NCBI GenBank assembly: GCA_937967705.1 | Contig: CALCJG010000374.1 | Location: 1-13,252, forward strand | Origin: an uncultured Spirochaetia bacterium | GTDB lineage: Bacteria > Spirochaetota > UBA4802 > JAGODF01 | DNA length: 13,252 bases | Direction of reading: 5' to 3' | Shown here: piece after piece, positions 6,538-13,252 of the stretch | How positions within the stretch are numbered: the first letter of the stretch is position 1 | Layout: each line of letters opens with the position of its first letter | Notes under the pieces: generated by a model | The model's input: the letters and a program-made list of their open reading frames with translations, nothing else | What the model was told of the DNA's origin: nothing | Databases searched by the model: none | Position numbers and translations under genes: made by a program

Positions 6538-7394
6538 TGGATGCGGTCTCCTTTTCTGTCAATGATCATGTTGTCGATGAGGCGGGTGGTGCCGAAAAAA
6601 GCCGCCACGGCGATGGCGCAGGGGGGATCAATCCTCTCTGACGGCTGCAGGCTGAGGCGGTTAACAAGGGTGACGTAATCCAGGGTATCGGGCCTGCCGG
6701 ACCGGATGATCTCCGTCATCTCCCCGATGACGGCCGAGGCTTCGGTCACTCCCGAGTCGATCATCTCCCCGGCCCTGCAGAGGCTCCGGCTCAGGACCAG
6801 GGCCCTCTTGCGCTCGTCGGCGCTCAAGTGCTTGTTCCGCGAGCTCATGGCCAGCCCGTCCTCCTCCCGGATGATGGGGCCCAGGATGATGCGCACCGGG
6901 AAGTTGAGATCCGCAACCATCTTTTCGATGGAAACGGCCTGCTGCAGGTCCTTCTGGCCGAAGACCGAGACGTCGGGCTGTATTATGTTGAAGAGTTTGC
7001 TGACGACCGTGAAGACCCCCCGGAAATGGCCGGGCCGATGCGCGCCGCAGAGGAAGTCGGTCAGCGTCTCGACATCCACATAGGTTTTCTGGTTGCTGTA
7101 GATCTCGCTGTCCTCCGGAACGAACATCAGGTCCACCCCGGCCCCTCGGGCCAACTCAAAGTCCCTCTCCAGGTCGCGGGGATAGGTCTCGTAATCCTTC
7201 CTGTCGTTGAACTGTATCTTGTTGACGAAAATGCTCATCACCTGGTATTCGCTCTCTGTTCTGGCTATGTCCACCAGGCTGAGATGGCCCCTGTGCAGGA
7301 ATCCCATGGTGGGCACAAAGCCTATTCTCTTGCTCGCCTTCCTGGCCTCCCGGATCTTTTGCCTTGCGTCCTCTATGCCGTGTACGATATCCAT
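6525..7394 (-). CDS. panC: Pantothenate synthetase (pantoate-beta-alanine ligase)
   Basis: PanC condenses pantoate and beta-alanine with ATP, through a pantoyl-adenylate, in the last step of vitamin B5 synthesis for CoA. The ATG at 7394 gives 289 residues, the family length. GGAGGAGG (7409-7402) sits 7 nt upstream, whereas the upstream in-frame extension reaches back into the preceding gene and has no support. Motifs: PTMGFLHRGHLSL (28-40, the HxGH nucleotide-binding site), TYPRDLERD, FLCGAHRPGHFRGVFTVVSKLFN, the VFGQKDLQQ segment and the MSSRN (KMSKS-like) loop. The usual FVNPxQF is FVNKIQF here: the Gln is kept but Pro is lost. It follows the methyltransferase by 20 bp and overlaps the lipoprotein gene. 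No panB or panD is present nearby. Confidence 0.96.
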   Translation of the reverse strand: MDIVHGIEDARQKIREARKASKRIGFVPTMGFLHRGHLSLVDIARTESEYQVMSIFVNKIQFNDRKDYETYPRDLERDFELARGAGVDLMFVPEDSEIYSNQKTYVDVETLTDFLCGAHRPGHFRGVFTVVSKLFNIIQPDVSVFGQKDLQQAVSIEKMVADLNFPVRIILGPIIREEDGLAMSSRNKHLSADERKRALVLSRSLCRAGEMIDSGVTEASAVIGEMTEIIRSGRPDTLDYVTLVNRLSLQPSERIDPPCAIAVAAFFGTTRLIDNMIIDRKGDRIQCTY

Positions 7395-7414
7395 ACTCGT
7401 TCCTCCTCCGATAG

Positions 7415-8269
7415 TTATCGGGCCCTTACCGCCGAGATCAGCATCATGTCGCCCATCTTCCAATGTCTGGCAAGATAGTCCGCCGCCTTCCTGCACCGTC
7501 CTCCGGGTTTGCCCCATCCGCTGCCGTAGGTGATGCAGCGCTCCACCCTGAAACCCTTCATCTCCAGAAGCCTCTTCAGCTGGGAATAGGAGAAGAAGTA
7601 GAGGTGCTCGGGGAAGTTGTAGAAGCGCCAGTTCTGGCCGAAAAACCTCATGAAGCTGGCGCCGCCCGCACGGCAGGTCGTCAGATAGAGGCGTCCCCCC
7701 TCGGCCAGGTCGCTGTGGATTTTTTCCAGGAAGAGATCGGGGCGGTGCAGGTGTTCCAGGGAGGCCCAGAGGGTGATGAGATGAAATTTGTCACGGTACT
7801 CCCCGGTCAGGTAATCCCCGCACCGCACATCGAGCGAAAGCCTTTCCTTAGCGTGCCGCACGCAGTCGGCGGAGATGTCGATGCCCTGGGAATCCCAGCC
7901 CCGATTCTTCATGTAGGCTACGAAATAGCCCGCCGCACAGCCGATATCCAGGACACGTCTGGGGTCTGTTAGGGACTCCTCAAAACGGTAAAATCCCAGG
8001 TCCCGCAGGTTAAGCTCCATCACCCGTTCGATCTCCCGGCGGAGCTCATCGGAAAAGTAGTCGTCATATCCCCGGTCCGTGCGGCGGGTGAAGTACTTGC
8101 GGGTGTAGTATCGTCCGATCTCATCCGGCGCAGGCCGCGGCGAGAGATAGCGAAGCCCGCAGGAGGTGCACTGGACGAGGCGGAAGAGTTCGCCGTTCTC
8201 CGCGGGCTTGGTGAAGAGCGGGCGCTGGCCGGCGTTCCGGCAGAGGATGCAGTCGATGGTTTCGGACAT
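7415..8269 (-). CDS. Class I SAM-dependent methyltransferase with N-terminal zinc ribbon
   Basis: The preferred ATG at 8269 gives 284 residues. AGGTG lies 5 nt upstream, and the zinc ribbon then begins at once. The in-frame ATG at 8341 adds 24 residues but has no ribosome-binding site. Cys7-x2-Cys10 and Cys34-x2-Cys37 form a zinc ribbon. A helical linker rich in charged residues follows. SAM motif I is VLDIGCAAGYF (106-116), the acidic motif II residue lies in GIDIS, and post-motif LWASLEHLHRPDLFLEKI and EGGRLYLTT match the Methyltransf_23-type fold. Many such proteins act on sugars, lipids or other small molecules in cell-envelope pathways. The substrate here cannot be told from the sequence or context. 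Placed between dnaE and panC, it is probably co-transcribed with panC. Confidence 0.88.
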   Translation of the reverse strand: MSETIDCILCRNAGQRPLFTKPAENGELFRLVQCTSCGLRYLSPRPAPDEIGRYYTRKYFTRRTDRGYDDYFSDELRREIERVMELNLRDLGFYRFEESLTDPRRVLDIGCAAGYFVAYMKNRGWDSQGIDISADCVRHAKERLSLDVRCGDYLTGEYRDKFHLITLWASLEHLHRPDLFLEKIHSDLAEGGRLYLTTCRAGGASFMRFFGQNWRFYNFPEHLYFFSYSQLKRLLEMKGFRVERCITYGSGWGKPGGRCRKAADYLARHWKMGDMMLISAVRAR

Positions 8270-8361
8270 GGCCTCACCTGGGATATTTTCGCTTGCGAGA
8301 CGCATCAAGGATGAGGGAGCCTTGGGCTTCCTGTCAAACATTTTACGTTACCGAAGGCATG

Positions 8362-11300
8362 TCAGTGGGCATTCCGCAGGGAGTAGCGGATGGATTCCCT
8401 TCCCACCAAGTGCGAGAGTTCCTGTATCAGGGTGTCCGAGGGGGTGATGTTGTAGGTGGGATGGACGCGAATGGTCTTCTCATCCGCCTTGCTCTCCCGG
8501 ACGTGGAGATAGACGGGACAGTTGCCGCCGTTGGTGGATATGATGAACTTCAACTCCTTGAGCAGCTTTTCGTCCATGCCCACAAGATCCAGGCGGATGT
8601 GCAGGGCGGAGATGGATTCCCGGCGAATCTCCCTGAGGGACTGGACCTCGTTGGCGATGATCTTTTTGGCGATGTCGTTTTCGATCTCCAGCTTGCCCCG
8701 GATGAGGACTGGTTCGTCGGTGACGATGAACCGGCGGTATTTCTCGTATACATGGGGGAAAAAGACCACATCGATGTTGCCCTCAAGGTCCTCTATCATT
8801 CCCCCGGCAAAGGGCCTGCCGTTCTTGGAGGTCCGCACCTTGAGATTGTAGAGAACCCCCACAACGGAGACGTTGTCCGGGTTGGGTTCCTCGGAAAGGC
8901 GGGCCAGGGATGTGCAGGAATAGGTCTTGATCTCGGTTTCATAGCGGGCCAGGGGATGCCCCGAGAGATACAACCCCAGCACCTCCTTCTCGAAGGCAAG
9001 CTTCTCGTTGTCATGCCAGTCCCGGAGATAGGGGAGGTCGAAGGGGAGCGTTGCCGCGTCTCCGGAGAATTCCTCGTCGGAGTCGAAAAGTCCCGCCTGC
9101 CCGGTGGCCCTGTCCTCCTGGAGTTTCCGGGCGCCCTCGAGGATCAGATCGGCGTGATGGAAGATCTGGGCCCTGTTCTTATGGAGCGAATCGAAGGCGC
9201 CGGCTTTGATGAGGGATTCCAGCACGCCCTTGTTGAGGGCAAAGAGATCAATGTTCTCCAGGAAGCTCCTCAGGTGGGCGAACCCCTGCAGCTGGCTGCG
9301 GGCATTCAGGATGGTTTCGATGGCCTTTTCTCCCACGCCCTTGATGGCCGCGAAGCCGAAGCGGATGGCCTTCTCCTCGATGCTGAAATCGAACTCGCTC
9401 CGGTTTATGTCGGGCGGGAGGACCTGGATGTTGGCCGTGCGGCAGTCCCCCACGTACTTTACGATGTCGTCCTGGTTGTCCGTGGACGCCGAGAGGAGGG
9501 AAGCCATGTACTCGATGGGGTAATGGGCCTTGAGATAGGCGGTTTGATAGGAGACCATGGCGTAGGCCGCCGAATGGGACTTGTTGAAGCCGTAACGGCC
9601 GAACTTTCGGATCATGTCGAAGATCTCCTCCGCCAGTTTGCGGTCGATCTTCTTGGAGTCCGATCCTTTGATGAATTTCTCCTCCATCTGGTCGATGATC
9701 TCCGGATTCTTCTTGCTCATGGCCTTGCGGAGCTTGTCGGCCTCGGGCAGGGTAAAGTTGCCCATAACCTGGGAGATGAGCATGACCTGCTCCTGATAGA
9801 CGATGACGCCCAGCGTGTCCCGGAGTATGGGCTCCAGGCTGGGATGCAGGTAGTTGATTTTCTTGGGATTGCGCTTCCGGGTTATGTAATCGTCCACCAT
9901 CCCCGAATCGAGGGGGCCGGGCCGGTAGAGGGCCACGATGGCGATGATGTCCTCGAAGTCCGTGGGACCCAGTTTGCGGAGTATGTTCTGCATGCCCGTA
10001 CTTTCCAGCTGGAACACCCCCAGCGTGTCGGCCCGCTGCAGCAGGGTGAAGGTCTCGCCGTCATCCAGGGGTAGGGCGTCGATGTCGATTTCTATCCCCC
10101 GTGTTTTCCTGATGAGCTTTAGGCATTTGTCTATGATGCTCAGGTTTTTAAGACCCAGGAAGTCCATCTTGACGAGACCGGCCTTTTCCAGGGTCATCTT
10201 CTCGTACTGTGAGGAGATGCTGCCGTCCTTGGTGTCCCGATAGAGGGGGACGTACTCGATGATGGGCTCCCGGGAGATGACCACCCCCGCCGCGTGCTTG
10301 CCCGCCGAGCGCACCAGCCCTTCCAGGGTCAGGGAGATGTCTATGAGGCTCCTGCCCCTTTCCGTTTCCGTGTAGATCTTCTTCAGCTCCGAGGAACCCT
10401 CCAGTTCCTTCTGCAGGGTCTCCTCCTTGATCTGCTTGCTTATGATGTTGGCGTCCGCAAACGGGATGTTGAGCACCCGGGCCACGTCCTTGATGACCGC
10501 TTTGGCCTTCATCTTGTTGAAGGTGATGATCTGGCTGACGTGGTCCTCTCCGTATTTCCGCTTGACGTAGTCAATGACCTCCTCACGCCGGATGGCGCAG
10601 AAGTCGATGTCCATGTCCGGCATCTCGTTCCGGTCGGGGTTGAGGAAGCGCTCGAAGAGCAGATTGTACCTCAGCGGGTCGAGGGCTGTGATTCCCAGGC
10701 AGTAGGATACGATGGATCCTGCCGCAGAACCGCGCCCGGGTCCCACGGGAATGGACTCCTTGCGGGCGTAGTTGATGAAGTCCCAGACGATGAGAAAATA
10801 ACCGGAGAACTTCATCTTGGTTATGACCGAAAGCTCATATTCGATCCTCCGGGCCACTTCATCCGGGACGGGACTGCCGTAGCGTTTGATGGCCCCCAGG
10901 CTGACGAGGTGGCGCAGATAGGAATCGAGGGTGTAGTTTTCGGGAACCTCGAAGTTCGGGAGTATGGCGTTGCCCAGCTCCAGTTCAAGGTTTATCATCT
11001 CGTATATGTTGTGGGTGTTGTAGAGGGCGTCGGGTACCTCGGCAAAGAGCGCTTCCATTTCCTGGGGCGAACGAATGTAGAATTTGTCGGATGAGAAGCG
11101 CATACGGGATTCGTCATCCAAAATCTTTCCCGTCTGTATGCAGAGGAGCACCTCATGGGAAAAGCTGTCGCCGGCGTTCAGGTAGTGGCAGTCATTGGTG
11201 GCCACCAGGGGAAGGTTGAGGGCGTCCGAAAGGGCGATCAGTTCCCTGTTGACCACGGCCTGTTCGGGAATGCCGTGATCCTGGAGTTCCAGGTAGAAAT

Positions 11301-11811
11301 GGTCTTTGCCGAAGATCTCCGCATAGCGGCCGGCGGCCCGTTGGGCCTCATCCGTCTTCTTCTGGAGGATCAGGGAAGGAATTTCCCCGCCCAGACAGGC
11401 GGAGGCGCAGATGAGTCCCTCGCTGTGCTTTTCCAGTACCTCCAGGTCGATGCGCGGTTTATAGTAGAAACCCTCCAGGTAACCGATGGAGGAGAGTCGG
11501 ACGAGATTCTTGTATCCCTTGAGGTCTTTGGCCAGCAGGAGCAGGTGATAAGAGCTGTCCTTCCCGTGGCTTTTGCTCTCCCGGTCAAAGCGGGAACCGG
11601 GGGCCGTATAGAACTCCTGCCCGATGATGGGCTTGATGCCCCGGGCCCGGGCCTTTTCGTAAAACTCGATGGCGCCGAACATATTGCCGTGATCTGTCAG
11701 GGCAATGCCGGGCATGCCGAATTCCACGGCCTTTTCCACCATTTTATCTATGGTTATGGCGCCGTCCAGGATGGAGTAGTGAGAGTGATTGTGAAGATGG
11801 ATGAACTTCAT
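8362..11811 (-). CDS. dnaE: DNA polymerase III alpha subunit (replicative polymerase)
   Basis: The 1149-residue protein has the DnaE1 architecture. An N-terminal PHP domain carries HLHNHSHYS (5-13), ALTDHGNM and IKPIIGQEF, with later motifs such as TNDCHYL. The polymerase palm/fingers follow: GPGRGSAAGS, then PDMDIDF with the catalytic Asp401 and Asp403, and KMDFLGL with the third Asp near residue 550. A helix-hairpin-helix (IKGVGEKAIETIL) lies near 815-840 and an OB fold starts near 981 (VSVVGVLYNLKV). The C-terminal domain would bind the clamp loader tau subunit. The PHP histidines resemble Thermus alpha, whose PHP has Mn-dependent 3'-5' exonuclease activity, not the degenerate E. coli PHP. 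The start matches the family N-terminus, but no purine-rich ribosome site precedes it. The gene leads the methyltransferase-panC-lipoprotein set. Confidence 0.98.
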   Translation of the reverse strand: MKFIHLHNHSHYSILDGAITIDKMVEKAVEFGMPGIALTDHGNMFGAIEFYEKARARGIKPIIGQEFYTAPGSRFDRESKSHGKDSSYHLLLLAKDLKGYKNLVRLSSIGYLEGFYYKPRIDLEVLEKHSEGLICASACLGGEIPSLILQKKTDEAQRAAGRYAEIFGKDHFYLELQDHGIPEQAVVNRELIALSDALNLPLVATNDCHYLNAGDSFSHEVLLCIQTGKILDDESRMRFSSDKFYIRSPQEMEALFAEVPDALYNTHNIYEMINLELELGNAILPNFEVPENYTLDSYLRHLVSLGAIKRYGSPVPDEVARRIEYELSVITKMKFSGYFLIVWDFINYARKESIPVGPGRGSAAGSIVSYCLGITALDPLRYNLLFERFLNPDRNEMPDMDIDFCAIRREEVIDYVKRKYGEDHVSQIITFNKMKAKAVIKDVARVLNIPFADANIISKQIKEETLQKELEGSSELKKIYTETERGRSLIDISLTLEGLVRSAGKHAAGVVISREPIIEYVPLYRDTKDGSISSQYEKMTLEKAGLVKMDFLGLKNLSIIDKCLKLIRKTRGIEIDIDALPLDDGETFTLLQRADTLGVFQLESTGMQNILRKLGPTDFEDIIAIVALYRPGPLDSGMVDDYITRKRNPKKINYLHPSLEPILRDTLGVIVYQEQVMLISQVMGNFTLPEADKLRKAMSKKNPEIIDQMEEKFIKGSDSKKIDRKLAEEIFDMIRKFGRYGFNKSHSAAYAMVSYQTAYLKAHYPIEYMASLLSASTDNQDDIVKYVGDCRTANIQVLPPDINRSEFDFSIEEKAIRFGFAAIKGVGEKAIETILNARSQLQGFAHLRSFLENIDLFALNKGVLESLIKAGAFDSLHKNRAQIFHHADLILEGARKLQEDRATGQAGLFDSDEEFSGDAATLPFDLPYLRDWHDNEKLAFEKEVLGLYLSGHPLARYETEIKTYSCTSLARLSEEPNPDNVSVVGVLYNLKVRTSKNGRPFAGGMIEDLEGNIDVVFFPHVYEKYRRFIVTDEPVLIRGKLEIENDIAKKIIANEVQSLREIRRESISALHIRLDLVGMDEKLLKELKFIISTNGGNCPVYLHVRESKADEKTIRVHPTYNITPSDTLIQELSHLVGRESIRYSLRNAH

Positions 11812-11818
11812 AGAAGGT

Positions 11819-11847
11819 AATTAACGAAAAAAGGGACATAATTTCAA
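11819..11847 (-). promoter_or_regulatory. Weak promoter candidate immediately before dnaE
   Basis: TTGAAA (11847-11842) and TTAATT (11824-11819) are 17 bp apart on the minus strand; the -10 matches only 3/6. If used, transcription would begin about one base before the dnaE ATG, giving an almost leaderless message. Confidence 0.2.
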
Positions 11848-11921
11848 GAAGAAATTGGGGTGAAGCGCAAAAAAAGGAACTTATCCGATCCTCCCCAGGG
11901 AAACAACCGTTTCAGATGTTC

Positions 11922-12458
11922 TTATATCTTGATACCCGCGCTGATGAAAACAATGGCGTAGCGCATGTAGCGCTTTTGCTCGTTGACTACCAGGTAGTTG
12001 TTGAGGTCCCAGTTAATCTGAGCGTAGAGTTCCAGGTATATGTGCTCCAGGCCTGCGGTAAAGCCGAGCTGGCCGTAAGGGCCGTAGGTGTTGTTTTCCT
12101 TCTTTACATCGTTTGGATTCCCGGTGTCCGTTTCCAGATGGAAGGCGTAATATCCCCCCATCCCTAAAAAGAACGCGTCGGCGAGGTAGAACCGCATCCC
12201 CATCTGAGAGGGAACCACCTTCGTTGTATATTTATCATCCGAATTTTTGAACTCCAGGGTGTAGGAAAGATAATTGACCGTAGGGCCTATAGCTACCGAG
12301 GGGGAAACGAAATAGAATATCTCCCCGCCGACGCATTTGACTGCCCCGCGCGCGGCGAGACCGGGTGTGGGGCCGAGTATGATACTGCCCGATTCGAAGG
12401 CGAACCCTGCCAGCGGCGTAAATAAAATCAGCAGGAGCAGGATGAATAGTTTTTTCAT
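11922..12458 (-). CDS. Small outer-membrane beta-barrel protein candidate
   Basis: The ATG at 12458 has GGGAGGA 4 nt upstream and opens directly into a signal peptide (MKKLFILLLLILF...GFA, likely cut after Ala20), so the longer in-frame extension is rejected. The total is 178 residues. The mature part consists of alternating amphipathic strands rich in Tyr, Gly and aromatic ends: VAIGPTVNYLSYTLEF, MGMRFYLADAFFLGMGGYYAFHLET, YGPYGQLGFTAGLEHIYLELYAQINW and the final AIVFISAGIKI. This is the look of an eight-stranded barrel of the OmpX/OmpW-like or 'outer membrane beta-barrel' type. The last residue is not Phe, which is the usual beta signal. Function is unknown. It has tandem promoters about 180-220 bp upstream. 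No clear terminator separates it from dnaE 110 bp downstream, so read-through is possible. Confidence 0.7.
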   Translation of the reverse strand: MKKLFILLLLILFTPLAGFAFESGSIILGPTPGLAARGAVKCVGGEIFYFVSPSVAIGPTVNYLSYTLEFKNSDDKYTTKVVPSQMGMRFYLADAFFLGMGGYYAFHLETDTGNPNDVKKENNTYGPYGQLGFTAGLEHIYLELYAQINWDLNNYLVVNEQKRYMRYAIVFISAGIKI

Positions 12459-12639
12459 GGTTTCCTCCCTTATTGATCGAACAGATATGGGGGATTGTAT
12501 GATGTGAATGTAGGGGATGTTTCCTTCATGCAACGGGGCAGGATGCTCTTCTGTCTTCCGGATTCGGTCAGAGTGTTTCCCTGCTCCGGAGCCAGTATTC
12601 CTGGCAAGGATGCCCCCGGATAATACCTGATCGACGTTT

Positions 12640-12677
12640 ATTTTAGTACAGGATATATGATAAATCAATAATGTCAA
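12640..12677 (-). promoter_or_regulatory. Overlapping sigma70-type promoters for the beta-barrel gene
   Basis: Two overlapping minus-strand solutions exist. The first is TTGACA (12677-12672), 16 bp, TATCCT. The second is TTGATT (12668-12663), 17 bp, TAAAAT (12645-12640, 5/6). The second predicts a start near 12633 and a leader of about 175 nt. Confidence 0.55.
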
Positions 12678-12733
12678 TGTATTTTTAACCGGGAAATGGC
12701 TGCTGGTCGGGAGTTGAAAAAGGATGGTTCACT

Positions 12734-12796
12734 ATGAAGAAAGTCATTGATGAGGAAGGACTGGTGATTTTGATGCAGGGAGACCATCGGAAATGA
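12734..12796 (+). CDS. Tiny ORF of 20 codons, possible small peptide or gene remnant
   Basis: An ATG at 12734 follows AAGGA by 9 nt and encodes a 20-residue peptide, MKKVIDEEGLVILMQGDHRK. Its stop overlaps the start of the next tiny ORF as ATGA. It could be a chance ORF, a small peptide, or the N-terminal remnant of a decayed gene. No promoter is evident on the plus strand. Confidence 0.2.
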   Translation: MKKVIDEEGLVILMQGDHRK

Positions 12797-12867
12797 CGTC
12801 AGGACGGATGCTCTACGGCAGTATCAACCGAATGCTTCATCCGGGGCAGTCAGTTGATATCTATTAA
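12793..12867 (+). CDS. Tiny ORF of 24 codons overlapping the previous one (ATGA)
   Basis: The ATG at 12793 overlaps the upstream TGA by two bases, a typical coupling arrangement. GGGAG lies about 10 nt upstream. The 24-residue peptide (MTSGRMLYGSIN..., ending VDIY) matches no family I know. It spans the 7-bp inverted repeat at 12822-12859. Tentative. Confidence 0.15.
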   Translation: MTSGRMLYGSINRMLHPGQSVDIY

Positions 12868-12888
12868 AGATTTGTGGCGGTACGGATT

Positions 12889-13252
12889 TCAATCAGGACC
12901 GTTGCATTTATGTTCCTCGTCCCTTGCGCCTTCAACGACCAATACATACAGATGGGGATTGGATCGCTTGAGTTTTTCCGCTCCTGTTTCGGAAACCCCG
13001 GTCTCAAGAAGCTCGACCCGTTTCAGGTTCTTGAGCTTTTTCAGGTGTCCAAGACCGGCGTCTGAAACTTTCGTATTGTTCAGATAGAGTTCCTGGAGAT
13101 TTTTGAGGGCTCCGAGACGGGCCAGACCCGCATTGGTGACTTTTGTATAGCTCAAATTAAGTCTGACCAGTTTCTTGAGCGCTTTCAGGTGCACCAGCCC
13201 GGCGTTGGATATTCCGGTTTCCTGCAGGCCGAGGACTTCCAGGTTGCCGAGC
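12889..13252 (-). CDS. Leucine-rich-repeat protein (5' part outside window)
   Basis: The frame is open to the right edge, and 120 residues before the TGA at 12891-12889 are visible. Four consecutive repeats are exactly 24 residues each, on the pattern LKxLxxLxLxxTxVxxAGLxxLxx (for example LKNLQELYLNNTKVSDAGLG). The array is LGNLEVLGLQETGISNAGL..., then three further units. The last unit is degenerate (AEKLKR), followed by SNPHLYVLVVEG, a closing strand, and a charged end. This 24-residue T-x-V-x-D/N-A-G-L type is common in secreted or cell-surface bacterial LRR proteins (Planctomycetes, Leptospira and others) and serves protein binding. Any signal peptide lies beyond the window, so location is unknown. 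Internal GTG codons should not be taken as starts, because repeats continue upstream. Confidence 0.85.
   Translation of the reverse strand, partial: LGNLEVLGLQETGISNAGLVHLKALKKLVRLNLSYTKVTNAGLARLGALKNLQELYLNNTKVSDAGLGHLKKLKNLKRVELLETGVSETGAEKLKRSNPHLYVLVVEGARDEEHKCNGPD

Larger units (their letters stand above)
12459..12888. other. 430-bp spacer between the LRR gene and the beta-barrel gene
   Basis: The left third (12459-12633) would be the transcribed leader of the beta-barrel gene. It has small local stems (for example CCAG/CTGG and the CTCCGGAG palindrome on the minus strand), but I match it to no riboswitch family. The middle carries the promoters at 12640-12677. The right part holds two tiny plus-strand ORFs and an inverted repeat TATCAAC/GTTGATA (12822-12828 and 12853-12859). 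No terminator with a T tract is visible after the LRR gene. Confidence 0.5.

Noticed and set aside
8270..8341. Longer start for the methyltransferase at 8341
   Set aside because: No ribosome site precedes it, and the added residues have no family support; the zinc ribbon begins right after 8269.
8293..10074. 593-codon open frame on the plus strand
   Set aside because: It lies wholly opposite dnaE and the start of the methyltransferase, has no family motifs, and reads like a complement of GC-rich coding DNA.
12459..12633. Riboswitch in the leader of the beta-barrel gene
   Set aside because: I looked for cyclic-di-GMP and cobalamin type consensus elements and found no match.
12459..12677. Longer start for the beta-barrel protein at 12677
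   Set aside because: The extension runs through the predicted promoter and would hide a classical signal peptide.
1..13252. CRISPR array, tRNA, rRNA, insertion sequence or prophage gene
   Set aside because: No repeat-spacer pattern, conserved RNA signature, transposase motif or terminal inverted repeat was seen; the only regular repeats are coding (propeller, TPR, LRR).

Overview
The window looks like a chromosomal segment of a diderm (Gram-negative) bacterium. It encodes a lipoprotein, a probable outer-membrane beta-barrel, a periplasmic YtfJ-like protein and an inner-membrane YihY protein. Coding DNA is moderately GC-rich by eye, intergenic DNA is AT-rich, and sigma70-type promoters and rho-independent terminators are recognisable. 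The style of bS21 (N-terminus and the YEKP motif) and of the DnaE PHP domain would suit Desulfobacterota or Spirochaetota, but I cannot fix the phylum. No rRNA, tRNA, transposase, integrase, CRISPR array or phage gene is visible. The content is mostly housekeeping.

Left part (1-5350). A truncated minus-strand gene (1-1556) joins a YihY/BrkB membrane domain to a large Ycf48/BNR-type beta-propeller. It is divergent from rpsU (ribosomal protein bS21, 1809-2078), and both have good promoters in the 250-bp gap between them. After a clean terminator comes rarA (2167-3468), a AAA+ ATPase of stalled replication forks. It converges on a minus-strand YtfJ-like secreted thioredoxin-fold protein (3542-4090) across a bidirectional terminator. 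A TPR protein (4441-5289) then converges on slyD (5350-5838) across another bidirectional terminator.

Middle (6064-11811). A minus-strand set runs dnaE (Pol III alpha), a zinc-ribbon SAM methyltransferase, panC and a small lipoprotein. Gaps are 92 bp and 20 bp, then a 13-bp overlap, so at least methyltransferase-panC-lipoprotein looks like an operon. The DnaE PHP metal-site motifs look intact, unlike E. coli DnaE.

Right part (11922-13252). A small signal-peptide-bearing beta-barrel candidate with promoters on its own strand, a 430-bp spacer with two tiny ATGA-overlapping ORFs, and the C-terminal end of a leucine-rich-repeat protein with exact 24-residue repeats that runs off the right edge.

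The most unusual item is the YihY-propeller fusion. I do not see a defence system, biosynthetic cluster or other clearly new multi-gene system.
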